Part shown: piece after piece, positions 24,245 through 32,137 of the stretch
How the letters are laid out: each line of letters begins with the position of its first letter
Position numbering within the stretch: the first letter of the stretch is position 1
Assembly: GCA_001417715.1 (NCBI GenBank)
Contig: BBRT01000001.1
Coordinates: 1-64,000, forward strand
Reading direction: 5' to 3'
Length of the DNA: 64,000 nt
Source of the DNA: Candidatus Symbiothrix dinenymphae
GTDB lineage: Bacteria; Bacteroidota; Bacteroidia; Bacteroidales; Azobacteroidaceae
The notes under the pieces: model-generated
What the model saw: the letters and a program-made list of their open reading frames with translations, nothing else
What the model was told of the DNA's origin: nothing
Database searches by the model: none
Program-made: the position numbers and the translations under genes

Positions 24245-24700
24245 ATGATACTTGCTACATTGAAGGAGTCAGAGCGTTATGAGCTACTGAATCCACGATT
24301 TAAAAAGGCGTTTGAGTGGCTTAAATCGGAAGATTTGATGCTCTTGGAAAACGAAAAATTGGTTTTGGAACCCGGAGTCTTACTTGTGAATGTCAGCGAC
24401 AGCCCGCTGAAAGATAAAGGGAATGCCAAATTAGAGTGTCATCACCACTATGTGGACATTCAGGTGCCAATCACGGGTGCGGAAAATTACGGGTGGAAAG
24501 ACCGCAATCAATGCACCAAAGTCTTAAAACCGTTTGATGCGGCAAAAGATATCATATTTTATGGTGATGCCCCCACCACCTATTTCACGTTGCAGCCGGG
24601 GCAATTTTGCATCTTTTTCCCCGAAGATGCGCACGCACCTTGCGTGGGGACCAACGGGGGAGTTCTCAAAAAAATAATTATTAAAGTAGCAGTAATATGA
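24245..24700 (+). CDS. YhcH/YjgK/YiaL family protein (DUF386)
   Basis: 151 aa cupin-like beta-sandwich. Family motifs include KLECHHHYVDIQVPITGAE and a C-terminal FFPEDAHAPC with likely metal-binding His residues. The family includes EbgC and sialic-acid-linked YhcH, proposed to act on sugars or anomers. It overlaps galM by 4 bp, supporting a role in sugar mutarotation or turnover. The exact substrate cannot be read from the sequence. Confidence 0.85.
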   Translation: MILATLKESERYELLNPRFKKAFEWLKSEDLMLLENEKLVLEPGVLLVNVSDSPLKDKGNAKLECHHHYVDIQVPITGAENYGWKDRNQCTKVLKPFDAAKDIIFYGDAPTTYFTLQPGQFCIFFPEDAHAPCVGTNGGVLKKIIIKVAVI

Positions 24701-25758
24701 AAGCAGTAGATTTTGAAAAAACAGTGGATGGCAAGCCCGTGCGTTTATACACGCTGAGCAATGCCGGCGGAGTGAAAATGGAAGTGACTAATTGGGGCGG
24801 CAAAATCGTGTCGCTTCATGTGCCCGACAAAAACGGCAATTTAGTGGATGTGGTGCTGGGAAAAAGCAACATTGACGACTATATGGACGACAATGAGCCG
24901 TATTTTGGTGCCATTTGCGGGCGCGTTGCCAACCGCATTGCCAACGGGAAATTCACGTTGGAAGGCAAAGATTACACTTTGGCAGTCAATAACGGTCCCA
25001 ATGCGTTGCATGGTGGCATCAAGGGCTTCAATTCGGTCGTTTGGGATGCCAAGCAACTTGCCGAAGAGTCACTTGAGTTGACATACCTCGCTAAAGACGG
25101 CGAAGAAGGCTATCCGGGCAATCTGAAAGTGACGGTTATCTACCATTTGTCGAGAAAAACAAATGCCTTAGAGATTTATTATACCGCCACAACGGACCAA
25201 ACGACCATTCTCAACCTCACCAATCACAGTTATTTCAATCTGTCGGGCGAAGGCGACCCCTACGTGGGTGACCATACGTTGCAAATCGATGCCGACACCT
25301 ATTTGCCAACGAATGACACGGCAATTCCGTTGGGAAATCTCGAAAAAGTGGAGGGCACACCGTTCGATTTTCGCTCGCCACACACGATTGGCGAGCGGAT
25401 TGGTGATGACAATCAGCAGTTGATTTGGGGTGTTGGCTATGACCACACCTACATTGTAAATCGTCCCAAATTAAACAAAGCAGATGATGCTCTTTTTGTA
25501 GCAAAAGCCTATTCGCCCAAGACAGGCATCACCATGGTGGTGTATTCCACCGAGCCGGGGGTGCAACTTTACACCGGTAACTGGTTGAATGGCAGCTTTG
25601 TAGGTAAAAACGGACACACCTATCCTAAGCGGTCGGCGTTCTGCTTGGAAACACAGCACTATCCCGACAGCATCCACCAGCCAACGTATCCTACAACGGT
25701 TTTAAAGGCGGGGGAAAAATTTGAGTCAAAAACGGCGTTTTTGTTCAAATGTGGATGA
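24697..25758 (+). CDS. galM: Aldose 1-epimerase (galactose mutarotase)
   Basis: 353 aa. It interconverts alpha and beta anomers of galactose and other aldoses. Signature residues are visible: NRIANGKFTL, the general-acid His in LTNHSYFNLSG (about residue 175), a substrate-binding Asp in GYDHTYIV and the base Glu in AFCLETQHYPDS. There is no signal peptide, so it is cytoplasmic. It is coupled to the YhcH gene upstream and overlaps the FemAB-like gene by 10 bp. Confidence 0.93.
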   Translation: MKAVDFEKTVDGKPVRLYTLSNAGGVKMEVTNWGGKIVSLHVPDKNGNLVDVVLGKSNIDDYMDDNEPYFGAICGRVANRIANGKFTLEGKDYTLAVNNGPNALHGGIKGFNSVVWDAKQLAEESLELTYLAKDGEEGYPGNLKVTVIYHLSRKTNALEIYYTATTDQTTILNLTNHSYFNLSGEGDPYVGDHTLQIDADTYLPTNDTAIPLGNLEKVEGTPFDFRSPHTIGERIGDDNQQLIWGVGYDHTYIVNRPKLNKADDALFVAKAYSPKTGITMVVYSTEPGVQLYTGNWLNGSFVGKNGHTYPKRSAFCLETQHYPDSIHQPTYPTTVLKAGEKFESKTAFLFKCG

Positions 25759-26708
25759 CGAGCAGGGAAAAATACGCGATTTTACTCCAAAACGAGCCGA
25801 CAATCCCGCTCTATGTGCAGGATTGGTGGCTTGATTGTGTGTGTGGCGCAAAATTGTGGGATGTGCTGCTTTATGAAAATGACAAGGGCGAAATTGAGGC
25901 TGCAATGCCGATTTATACACCTTGTAAGGGCGTTATCACAATGCCGCCATTCACGCAAAGCATGGGAATTTGGTTTAATCCGGCGTTTGAAAAAAGCACT
26001 CAGCAAGGCATCACGGACTATTTTATCCGCCAATTAACTTGTCATTGCGGGCTTGACTCGCAATCCCCTGCAAGTTTTCTGGTAGGTTTTGACACCTCTT
26101 TCACCGATTGCCAGCCGTTTTCTCAAGCGGGCTACACGCAAACGACACGCACCAATTACATCCTGCCACTGTCGGCTCAATTAAGCAATGTGCACGAAAA
26201 CACCCGCCGCAACATTCAAAAAGCACATAAAAAATTCAACATCACCATCCAAAAGGAGGTGCCTGTTGATGCCTTTTTGCGACTGAACGCGATGGTCTAT
26301 GAGCGACAAAACAGGAACGCAGTAGCCCCCAATGTGCTGAAAAAAGTTATCAAAATAGCCTTACAACGCGGCCAAGGTGCCATTTGGGGTGCTTATGATG
26401 CGGAAGGCAAATTATATTCAGCCGTTTTTCTCGTATGGCAATCCAACCGTGCCTACTACATTGCAGCAGGGAGCGACCCTGCGCTGCGACATTCCGGCGC
26501 ACCCGCAGCAGTGCTGTGGCAAGCCATTTTGGATGTTGCCGAGCATGCCAAAACATTCGATTTTTGCGGCTCAATGCTGCCCGGAGTTGCTCGTTTTTTT
26601 TATCAATTCGGAGCAATACCCACATCCTATCTTGTTATTAGCAAAGGCAATATGAATTTGTGGCTACGCATCCGTGCAAAATTGAACAAAATAGTGCATA
26701 ACTTATAG
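25749..26708 (+). CDS. FemAB/GNAT-like acyltransferase with palindrome insertion
   Basis: 319 aa. The fold looks like FemAB/GNAT: an N-terminal half with YVQDWWLD, then ENTRRNIQKAHKKF, and a C-terminal half with AAGSDPALRHSGAPAAVLWQAI and FDFCGSMLPGVARFFYQFG. Relatives transfer amino acids or acyl groups onto cell-envelope precursors. The donor and acceptor are unknown. Residues ~98-107 (CHCGLDSQSP) are encoded by an in-frame palindromic element. It overlaps galM by 10 bp, so it is probably the third gene of the yhcH operon. Confidence 0.75.
   Translation: MWMTSREKYAILLQNEPTIPLYVQDWWLDCVCGAKLWDVLLYENDKGEIEAAMPIYTPCKGVITMPPFTQSMGIWFNPAFEKSTQQGITDYFIRQLTCHCGLDSQSPASFLVGFDTSFTDCQPFSQAGYTQTTRTNYILPLSAQLSNVHENTRRNIQKAHKKFNITIQKEVPVDAFLRLNAMVYERQNRNAVAPNVLKKVIKIALQRGQGAIWGAYDAEGKLYSAVFLVWQSNRAYYIAAGSDPALRHSGAPAAVLWQAILDVAEHAKTFDFCGSMLPGVARFFYQFGAIPTSYLVISKGNMNLWLRIRAKLNKIVHNL
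26041..26070. repeat. ATTGCGGG palindromic element, copy 3 (in coding sequence)
   Basis: A forward copy with one change in the right arm (ctcgcaat). In frame, encoding CHCGLDSQSPA in the FemAB-like gene. Confidence 0.95.
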
Positions 26709-26868
26709 TTAAACCTGTTAAGGAAACCGAAGTTTCCTATTGCGTTTACACAAGTAACGGTACCAATCCGTCCCGAGAGCAACCGAGCCGCAGCACTGCC
26801 TCGATATATTTTTTTGCTGCGGTTTTAAAAATTACTTTCTTAACTCATAACTTTTTCCTATCTTTGCG
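26709..26868 (+). other. Intergenic stretch with hairpins before pyrE
   Basis: About 160 bp without a reading frame. AGGAAAC-cgaa-GTTTCCT-type hairpin (26721-26738), then a GC-richer stretch ending in the terminator at 26788. No TAnnTTTG box precedes it, so it is more likely the 3' UTR of the upstream operon than a separate RNA gene. I see no SRP RNA or tRNA signature. Confidence 0.4.
26788..26826 (+). terminator. Terminator upstream of pyrE
   Basis: CCGCAGCA (26788-26795) pairs perfectly with TGCTGCGG (26815-26822) across a 19-nt loop, followed by TTTT. Confidence 0.75.
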
Positions 26869-26876
26869 CTTTAAAT
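26869..26876 (+). promoter_or_regulatory. pyrE promoter (TATCTTTG)
   Basis: A consensus -7 box 19 bp before ATG 26896. Confidence 0.8.
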
Positions 26877-26895
26877 AAAAAAAAGTCTTGCAATT

Positions 26896-27528
26896 ATGAA
26901 TTTGTTAGAACAACTTTTGGCACAAAAACTGCTGCACATCAGAGCGATTAAGCTGCAGCCTGCCAACCCGTTTACATGGGCATCCGGCTGGAAATCACCT
27001 ATTTACTGCGACAATCGGAAGACGCTTTCGTATCCGGCGTTGCGCAATTTCATCAAATTGGAATTGTGTCGCGTCATCATCGAAAAATATCCCGATGTGG
27101 AAGCCATCGCCGGAGTAGCCACCGGAGCCATCGCTCAGGGTGCTATGGTGGCAGAAGAATTGTACTTGCCTTTCGTGTATGTGCGCTCAGCCCCCAAAGA
27201 CCACGGGCTGGAAAACCTCATCGAGGGCGACCTGAAACCGGGAGCTAAAGTGGTGGTTATCGAGGACTTAATCTCCACCGGCGGCAGCAGTTTGAAAGCC
27301 GTAGAAGCCATTCGCAGTGCCGGTTGCCATGTGCTCGGCATGGCGGCGATTTTCACGTATGGTTTTCCGATTGCACAAGAGCAGTTTGAGGAGGCAAAGG
27401 TGGAATTGACGGCACTCTGCAACTACGACTGCGTGCTCGACGAAGCCCTGAAAACCAATTACATCAACGAAAGCGAGATAAAAACATTGCAGGCGTGGCG
27501 CAAAGCCCCTGATAAATGGGATAAATAA
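26896..27528 (+). CDS. pyrE: Orotate phosphoribosyltransferase
   Basis: 210 aa. It makes orotidine monophosphate from orotate and PRPP in pyrimidine synthesis. The PRPP-binding motif VVVIEDLISTGGSS is at about residues 117-130. The N-terminal orotate-binding part reads FTWASGWKSPIYCDNRK, and the flexible-loop region includes SAPKDHGLENLIEG. Length is normal. It is followed by the SRPBCC gene 48 bp away, with a palindromic element in the gap. Confidence 0.97.
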   Translation: MNLLEQLLAQKLLHIRAIKLQPANPFTWASGWKSPIYCDNRKTLSYPALRNFIKLELCRVIIEKYPDVEAIAGVATGAIAQGAMVAEELYLPFVYVRSAPKDHGLENLIEGDLKPGAKVVVIEDLISTGGSSLKAVEAIRSAGCHVLGMAAIFTYGFPIAQEQFEEAKVELTALCNYDCVLDEALKTNYINESEIKTLQAWRKAPDKWDK

Positions 27529-27533
27529 CAATT

Positions 27534-27563
27534 GTCATTGCGGGCTTGACCCGCAATCCCTTG
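27534..27563. repeat. ATTGCGGG palindromic element, copy 4 (intergenic)
   Basis: A forward copy with perfect ATTGCGGG/CCCGCAAT arms in the gap between pyrE and the SRPBCC gene. Confidence 0.95.
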
Positions 27564-27576
27564 AAACACAAACAAA

Positions 27577-28050
27577 ATGACAGAATTTACAAGCGAAATA
27601 AAAACAATCCCCCACAGCCAAGAGGTTGTGTATGAGGCACTTTCCAATCTGGAAAACCTTGCATGGGTAAAAGACAAAATCCCGATGAGCCAACTTCCGG
27701 CAAAGGATTTGGAAAAAATCAAAGATTTCACTTTCGACCGTGATTCCTGCTCATTCATGGTCGATATGGCAGGCAAAGTTACCATTGCCATCATCGAACG
27801 AGAGCCGTTCAAAACAATCAAATTTGGCGTCGAAGGCATCCCGGTCAAAGGCAATTTGTGGATACAACTCGCGCCCGCAGGCACGCAAATGTCGAAAATC
27901 AAACTGACAGTGAAAGCCGATTTGCCGTTTTTTCTTAAAGGCATGGCATCCAAGCCTTTGCAAAATGGGCTGAGTCGGATGGTGGAGGTGCTGGCGATGT
28001 TGCCTTATGGGGCGATTATTTCTTCGCCGCCCCAACTTTCCCCTTTTTAG
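27577..28050 (+). CDS. SRPBCC (START-like) family protein
   Basis: 157 aa. A helix-grip fold is suggested by the N-terminal strand EFTSEIKTIPHSQEVVYEAL, the central beta strands and a long C-terminal helix (KPLQNGLSRMVEVLAML). Such proteins bind hydrophobic ligands; the ligand is unknown. It follows pyrE, an arrangement I recall from other Bacteroidales. Its last 35 bp overlap the convergent gene on the minus strand, so the two transcripts are antisense at their 3' ends. Confidence 0.75.
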   Translation: MTEFTSEIKTIPHSQEVVYEALSNLENLAWVKDKIPMSQLPAKDLEKIKDFTFDRDSCSFMVDMAGKVTIAIIEREPFKTIKFGVEGIPVKGNLWIQLAPAGTQMSKIKLTVKADLPFFLKGMASKPLQNGLSRMVEVLAMLPYGAIISSPPQLSPF

Positions 28051-28522
28051 CCACTTCCTTCCGAATGCTGTTGGCTTTTTTGTTGAATGATTGTGCGGCT
28101 GCTGCGTATTTAGCTACTTTGGCGGCGGGCAACACTTCCAACATCTTGTTGGTGTATTCTTCGTCCAATTCGGCTTCTTTTTTCTTGCTTTCTGCACGTT
28201 GTGCCACCATTTGTTTGCGTTCGTCATCCGTCAGTTCTTTGTCTTTGTCGCGTTGCACAAGCAAACTTTTGTGCAAGTCGAACTTCTTTTGTTGCAATTC
28301 TGCATCAATCGGACTAAACTTCGCCTTTTCGTCCTCCGTCAAGTCCATTTTCTTGGCAATGTAATCAATGCGCTCAGCCTTGAGTTTCTGAAAAAGTTCT
28401 TTGTTTTTCTCAATGCGTACACCCCGCTCGTGTCCGCCTTTCTGTTGTGCAACCGCAGGATTAACCCCGCCAAAGATGAACATCATCACCACAAATAAAA
28501 TCAATTTCCGTGTCATAACCAT
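28016..28522 (-). CDS. Secreted Spy/CpxP-like helical protein
   Basis: 168 aa with a signal peptide (ILFVVMMFIFGGVNPAVAQ). The mature protein is almost entirely charged helix. KMDLTEDEKAKFSPIDAEL and KELTDDERKQM are two LTxxQ-like segments, as in the Spy/CpxP family of periplasmic chaperones or stress sensors. The C-terminus is Lys/Ala rich. It is transcribed towards, and overlaps, the SRPBCC gene. The start could be either Met1 or Met3. Confidence 0.65.
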   Translation of the reverse strand: MVMTRKLILFVVMMFIFGGVNPAVAQQKGGHERGVRIEKNKELFQKLKAERIDYIAKKMDLTEDEKAKFSPIDAELQQKKFDLHKSLLVQRDKDKELTDDERKQMVAQRAESKKKEAELDEEYTNKMLEVLPAAKVAKYAAAAQSFNKKANSIRKEVAKKGKVGAAKK

Positions 28523-28543
28523 ATAATTTTTAATTCGTAATTT

Positions 28544-29818
28544 TTAATTCGTAATTCGAGCAAACCCCGTGTAAGGCACCAACGCCTTCGGGATGCAAAT
28601 GCCATCCGCCGTCTGATTGTTTTCCAGCAGGGCTGCCACGATGCGCGGGAGGGCTAATGCGCTACCGTTGAGGGTGTGCACGAGCTGTGTTTTTTTGTTG
28701 GCATCGCGGTAGCGGCATTTCAGACGATTGGCTTGGTAGCTCTCGAAATTGGATACCGAGCTGACTTCCAACCAGCGTTGTTGTGCCGCCGAAAACACCT
28801 CAAAATCGAACGTCAAAGCCGATGTGAAGCTCATATCGCCACCACACAGTCGGAGAATGCGCCACGGGAGTTCCAACTTATCCACCAGCGACTGCACATA
28901 ATCAACCATCTCTTGCAGCGACTGATAGGAGTGTTCAGGCGTGTCGAGGCGCACTATTTCGACCTTGTCGAACTGGTGCAGGCGGTTGAGCCCGCGCACA
29001 TCCTTGCCATACGACCCCGCTTCGCGGCGAAAACAAGCCGAATACGCCGCATTTTTGATGGGTAAATCTTTTTCGTCCACAATCACATCGCGGTAGATAT
29101 TAGTTACAGGTACTTCTGCCGTTGGTATCAGGTATAAATCGTCACTGCTGCAATGATACATTTGTCCCTCTTTATCAGGCAATTGTCCTGTGCCATAGCC
29201 CGAATCGGCATTCACCACGTAGGGCGGTTGCACCTCCACATAGCCCGCTTCGCGGGCATTGTCCAAGAAAAAGTTGATGAGCGCACGCTGTAAACGGGCT
29301 CCCTGACCCTTGTAAACAGGGAAACCGGCACCGGCGATTTTCACGCCGAGTTCAAAATCAATCAAATCATATTTTTTTGCCAACTCCCAGTGAGGTAAGG
29401 CATTGGCGGGCAATTCGGGGATGGTGCCGCCCGTTTTTTCAGCTACGTTATCTTCGGCATGTTTGCCCTCAGGTACGCTGTCGTGTGGCAGGTTGGGAAT
29501 TTGACAGAGCAGTTCGGTCAGTTTTTTTTCTGCCTCGCGCATATCGGATTCCAATTGGGCGTTGGCTTCTTTTGTCTTGCTGACGGTGTGGCGCATTGCT
29601 TCTGCCGCCTCTTTTTTGCCCTCTTTCATCAGTTGCCCGATGGATTTCGACAGGTTATTGACTTCTGCCAGATTGCTATCTAACTGCTGTTGAGCCGTTT
29701 TGCGCTTTGCATCGGTCGCCAAAACGTCCGCGATGATAGCCTTTGCATCGAAATGCTTCTTTGCCAGGCGGTCAATCACCGACTGCGTATTTTCTGTAAT
29801 GACTTTTAGTGTAAGCAT
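28544..29818 (-). CDS. serS: Seryl-tRNA synthetase
   Basis: 424 aa, class II synthetase. The N-terminal coiled-coil tRNA-binding arm spans about residues 25-110. The catalytic core shows motif 2 (ACFRREAGSYGKDVRGLNR) and motif 3 (LNGSALALPRIVAALLENNQ). It charges tRNA-Ser and tRNA-Sec where present. Its promoter is divergent from that of structured RNA 2, and the two -7 boxes are about 35 bp apart. Confidence 0.97.
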   Translation of the reverse strand: MLTLKVITENTQSVIDRLAKKHFDAKAIIADVLATDAKRKTAQQQLDSNLAEVNNLSKSIGQLMKEGKKEAAEAMRHTVSKTKEANAQLESDMREAEKKLTELLCQIPNLPHDSVPEGKHAEDNVAEKTGGTIPELPANALPHWELAKKYDLIDFELGVKIAGAGFPVYKGQGARLQRALINFFLDNAREAGYVEVQPPYVVNADSGYGTGQLPDKEGQMYHCSSDDLYLIPTAEVPVTNIYRDVIVDEKDLPIKNAAYSACFRREAGSYGKDVRGLNRLHQFDKVEIVRLDTPEHSYQSLQEMVDYVQSLVDKLELPWRILRLCGGDMSFTSALTFDFEVFSAAQQRWLEVSSVSNFESYQANRLKCRYRDANKKTQLVHTLNGSALALPRIVAALLENNQTADGICIPKALVPYTGFARITN

Positions 29819-29837
29819 AATCTTTAAATAATTCGCA

Positions 29838-29845
29838 CAAAGGTA
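29838..29845 (-). promoter_or_regulatory. serS promoter (TACCTTTG, minus strand)
   Basis: CAAAGGTA on the plus strand, 20 bp upstream of the serS start codon. Confidence 0.8.
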
Positions 29846-29854
29846 CGATTTTTT

Positions 29855-29885
29855 TTTGGTAGTTCAAAAAAAATGATTACCTTTG
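29855..29885 (+). promoter_or_regulatory. Promoter of structured RNA 2
   Basis: TTTG (29855-29858), exactly 19 nt, then TACCTTTG (29878-29885): a full Bacteroidota -33/-7 promoter with the same spacing as the RNA 1 promoter. Confidence 0.85.
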
Positions 29886-29891
29886 CGCCCG

Positions 29892-30175
29892 ATATTTACG
29901 AAAGAGAAAGTAAATACGAGTGAATAACAGTTTAGCAATAAGGAGATTAGATTATGAAAACTTAGAAAAAATGCGGTAACACGCACATTATAAATTGGAA
30001 AAAGCGTTTTTGCTTTATATTCTGGCTTTTCGAAACTTCGCAAATTTCAGTCGCCAAGAGTAAAAGTGATGACGTTCGCGCCGGTCGGCGGGGACTACTC
30101 ATTTTTATTTGGCGACAAAGGTATGCGAAGACCTCGAAAAGCGGATGACATTAGAGTTTTGTCCGCGTTTTTTTT
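29892..30175 (+). ncRNA. Structured RNA 2 (paralogue of the RNA at 311)
   Basis: About 284 nt between promoter and terminator. A 5' hairpin TATTTAC/GTAAATA (29893-29917 region) is followed by ATGCG-gtaaca-CGCA, an AAAAGC...GCTTT hairpin, a CTTCGCA/TGCGAAG stem (30036-30042 with 30124-30130) enclosing GTCGCCAA/TTGGCGAC (30050-30057 with 30109-30116), then the terminator. The order and several short sequences match RNA 1, while the helices are built from different bases, as expected for a conserved RNA fold. The downstream lipoprotein gene (30276) has no other visible promoter, so a leader or attenuator role is possible. Family not assigned. Confidence 0.75.
30141..30175 (+). terminator. Intrinsic terminator of structured RNA 2
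   Basis: GCGGA (30141-30145) pairs with TCCGC (30162-30166), followed by a run of eight T residues. Confidence 0.8.
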
Positions 30176-30275
30176 ATGTGTGTGTCAAGAACTTACGAGT
30201 TCGAGGGCGAAACCAAGCAGTTTTATTAATGAGTTATTGTGTTTATTAAAAATTAAAAATTAAAAAAAAAGTAAA

Positions 30276-32045
30276 ATGAACAAGAGAAATTTTTTAAGAA
30301 GTGCCGCTCTATTAGCAGTGGCAAGTTTGAATTTCGTTAGCTGCGGCGACGAAGCAAGTGTGTTTGACCCGACTTCCGTCAAGAGCGATTTGTCGGTGAT
30401 AGCGAAGGACTACTCCGGTGGTCAGGTATTAACAGGTGCGACTTTCACGTTGCTATCAGGGGAAGAGGTTGTGGCAACCAATGCAACAGGTGCGTTCACG
30501 CAGATTCCGGCAGGCAGCTATAGTCTGAAAGTAGAAAAAACAGACTATGCTACTTACTTGACCATAGTGTCAATCGGAGTAAGCAATGGTGCCTATACAA
30601 CCCACGCCGCGCAAAACGTGGAGTTGTTTAAATTGGGTGCAAAACTGTCCGGTAAAGCAACGTATTCAGAAACAACGTCCGCCGGCAGTCAAACGCTACC
30701 TGTTGCAGGGGCTATTTTGACTTTGTCTGTGGACAACCCCTATTTTGCAGTGAAAGAATACACTGCTACTGTGGGTGCAGATGGGGCGTATGTGTTTGAC
30801 AATTTGCCTGAAAAGCTCTATGCTACTATCAATTCGGTGGTAACAATAGACGGTGTTGTGTATCAAGGTTCTGAGACCACCACGCTGAAAGCAGCAGGAC
30901 AGGAAGGGAAAATCAACATCTCTTTCACAAGAGCGACCGATCAGTTGTTGCCTACTTCTACACCGACCAAAGTTGAGCCGCTTGGTGATATTGTGTTCAC
31001 ATTCAACCAATCGATGGATGTTGCCCGTATTGCCCGGATTTATGTTTACAATGGTAACGATGGCACCACCATCCTTGTAGATGCTGTATGGTCGGATGAC
31101 GATAAAACATTAACGGTCAAAAATGCGGCTGCAGGACAAGCATGGCCTGCAGGAGCAAATTTACAGGTTCGTGTTGACAACTCTTATGGTAATTCTAATT
31201 ATTTATATAGTCTTGTTAGTGGCCAAGTGAATATGAACAATTATCCTGTAAGTGTAAATGTCGTTCCGGTTGCTGCAATAGCAAACTTTGTAGGAAGGTT
31301 CGCAAGCAGTAACTATTATACAGACCACGATACGCTGTACTGGGATACCCCAACCGATAGCGTAACTACCAACTATCGCCTCTATAGGAAAGCAGAAAGT
31401 GCTAAGGTGTTTACACAAGCAAGCCTCAGCCTCCCTATTGCTCAAGTCAATAGCAGCGGTAGCTACAGCTACAGCTACTACGATGAAATAAGCAGCGGCG
31501 GGAGGCCGTACACCTTTGGCAGAACTGTTAAAGACGGAAAATCTGTGAGATACCTCACACTTAATCCTGTTTTCACGGCGGCAAACACCAAGTATGAGTA
31601 CAAAATTGAGGCGTATAATGGCGTGTTGTCTTCAAAGTTATCGGCTACAGTAGTCACAATTGAGAAGCCGAAAGTGGCTGCGATAACAGGATTTGAGGTA
31701 ACAAAAACATTGGATTCCGGTAATGATTATTATGTTGAACTCAAATTGAATGCGACAGATAACGGAACCCAGTATCGCATCTATCGCAAGCCGGGAGGTG
31801 CTCCGGACGGCAGCTATTCTCAAGTTGCTAACATTTATTCCTACAATAATGGCAACAATTTCTACGATGACTACAACAACGACTATGACGCTACGAAGTC
31901 TGCCGGGGTTATTACTATTAGCTACAGATACGGGTCAATTCCCTTGGATGCAGCAGGATACGACTACAAAGTGGAAGCGTGGAATGCGAGCAACGGAAGC
32001 GAGTATAGCAAATCTGCGGCAGTAACCGGTACCGCCAAACTATAA
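30276..32045 (+). CDS. Surface lipoprotein with carboxypeptidase-regulatory-like, Ig-like and Fn3-like repeats
   Basis: 589 aa. A lipoprotein signal peptide ends at the lipobox Cys in LNFVSCGD (about residue 23). A carboxypeptidase-regulatory-like beta domain (about 40-115) is followed by a similar second domain (about 120-215). An Ig-like SbsA-type domain (about 222-325; VFTFNQSMDVARIARIYVYN) and two Fn3-like modules rich in Tyr/Ser/Asn (about 335-470 and 475-589; NYRLYRKAES, TQYRIYRKPGG) complete it. It is probably displayed at the cell surface for adhesion or polysaccharide contact; the ligand is unknown. It follows structured RNA 2. Confidence 0.75.
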   Translation: MNKRNFLRSAALLAVASLNFVSCGDEASVFDPTSVKSDLSVIAKDYSGGQVLTGATFTLLSGEEVVATNATGAFTQIPAGSYSLKVEKTDYATYLTIVSIGVSNGAYTTHAAQNVELFKLGAKLSGKATYSETTSAGSQTLPVAGAILTLSVDNPYFAVKEYTATVGADGAYVFDNLPEKLYATINSVVTIDGVVYQGSETTTLKAAGQEGKINISFTRATDQLLPTSTPTKVEPLGDIVFTFNQSMDVARIARIYVYNGNDGTTILVDAVWSDDDKTLTVKNAAAGQAWPAGANLQVRVDNSYGNSNYLYSLVSGQVNMNNYPVSVNVVPVAAIANFVGRFASSNYYTDHDTLYWDTPTDSVTTNYRLYRKAESAKVFTQASLSLPIAQVNSSGSYSYSYYDEISSGGRPYTFGRTVKDGKSVRYLTLNPVFTAANTKYEYKIEAYNGVLSSKLSATVVTIEKPKVAAITGFEVTKTLDSGNDYYVELKLNATDNGTQYRIYRKPGGAPDGSYSQVANIYSYNNGNNFYDDYNNDYDATKSAGVITISYRYGSIPLDAAGYDYKVEAWNASNGSEYSKSAAVTGTAKL

Positions 32046-32093
32046 TCGTCTAAAACTATGCTGTAAAGTCATAGTTTAGAAGTAACGCAAGCG

Positions 32094-32126
32094 GCGCACG
32101 GAGAGATGACAACTCCGTGCGCTTTT
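32094..32126. terminator. Bidirectional terminator between lipoprotein gene and guaA
   Basis: GCGCACGGAG (32094-32103) pairs perfectly with CTCCGTGCGC (32113-32122), followed by TTTT. A weaker hairpin AAACTATG/CATAGTTT lies just upstream. It serves two convergent genes. Confidence 0.9.
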
Positions 32127-32137
32127 GCATTTATTTC

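Noticed and set aside
26709-26868. SRP RNA or other RNA gene before pyrE
   Set aside because: No GGAA-type SRP loop with the conserved AGCAGC side, and no TAnnTTTG promoter before the stretch; best explained as a 3' UTR with a terminator.
30066-30263. Small reading frame over structured RNA 2
   Set aside because: It spans the RNA helix and the terminator and has no conserved protein features.
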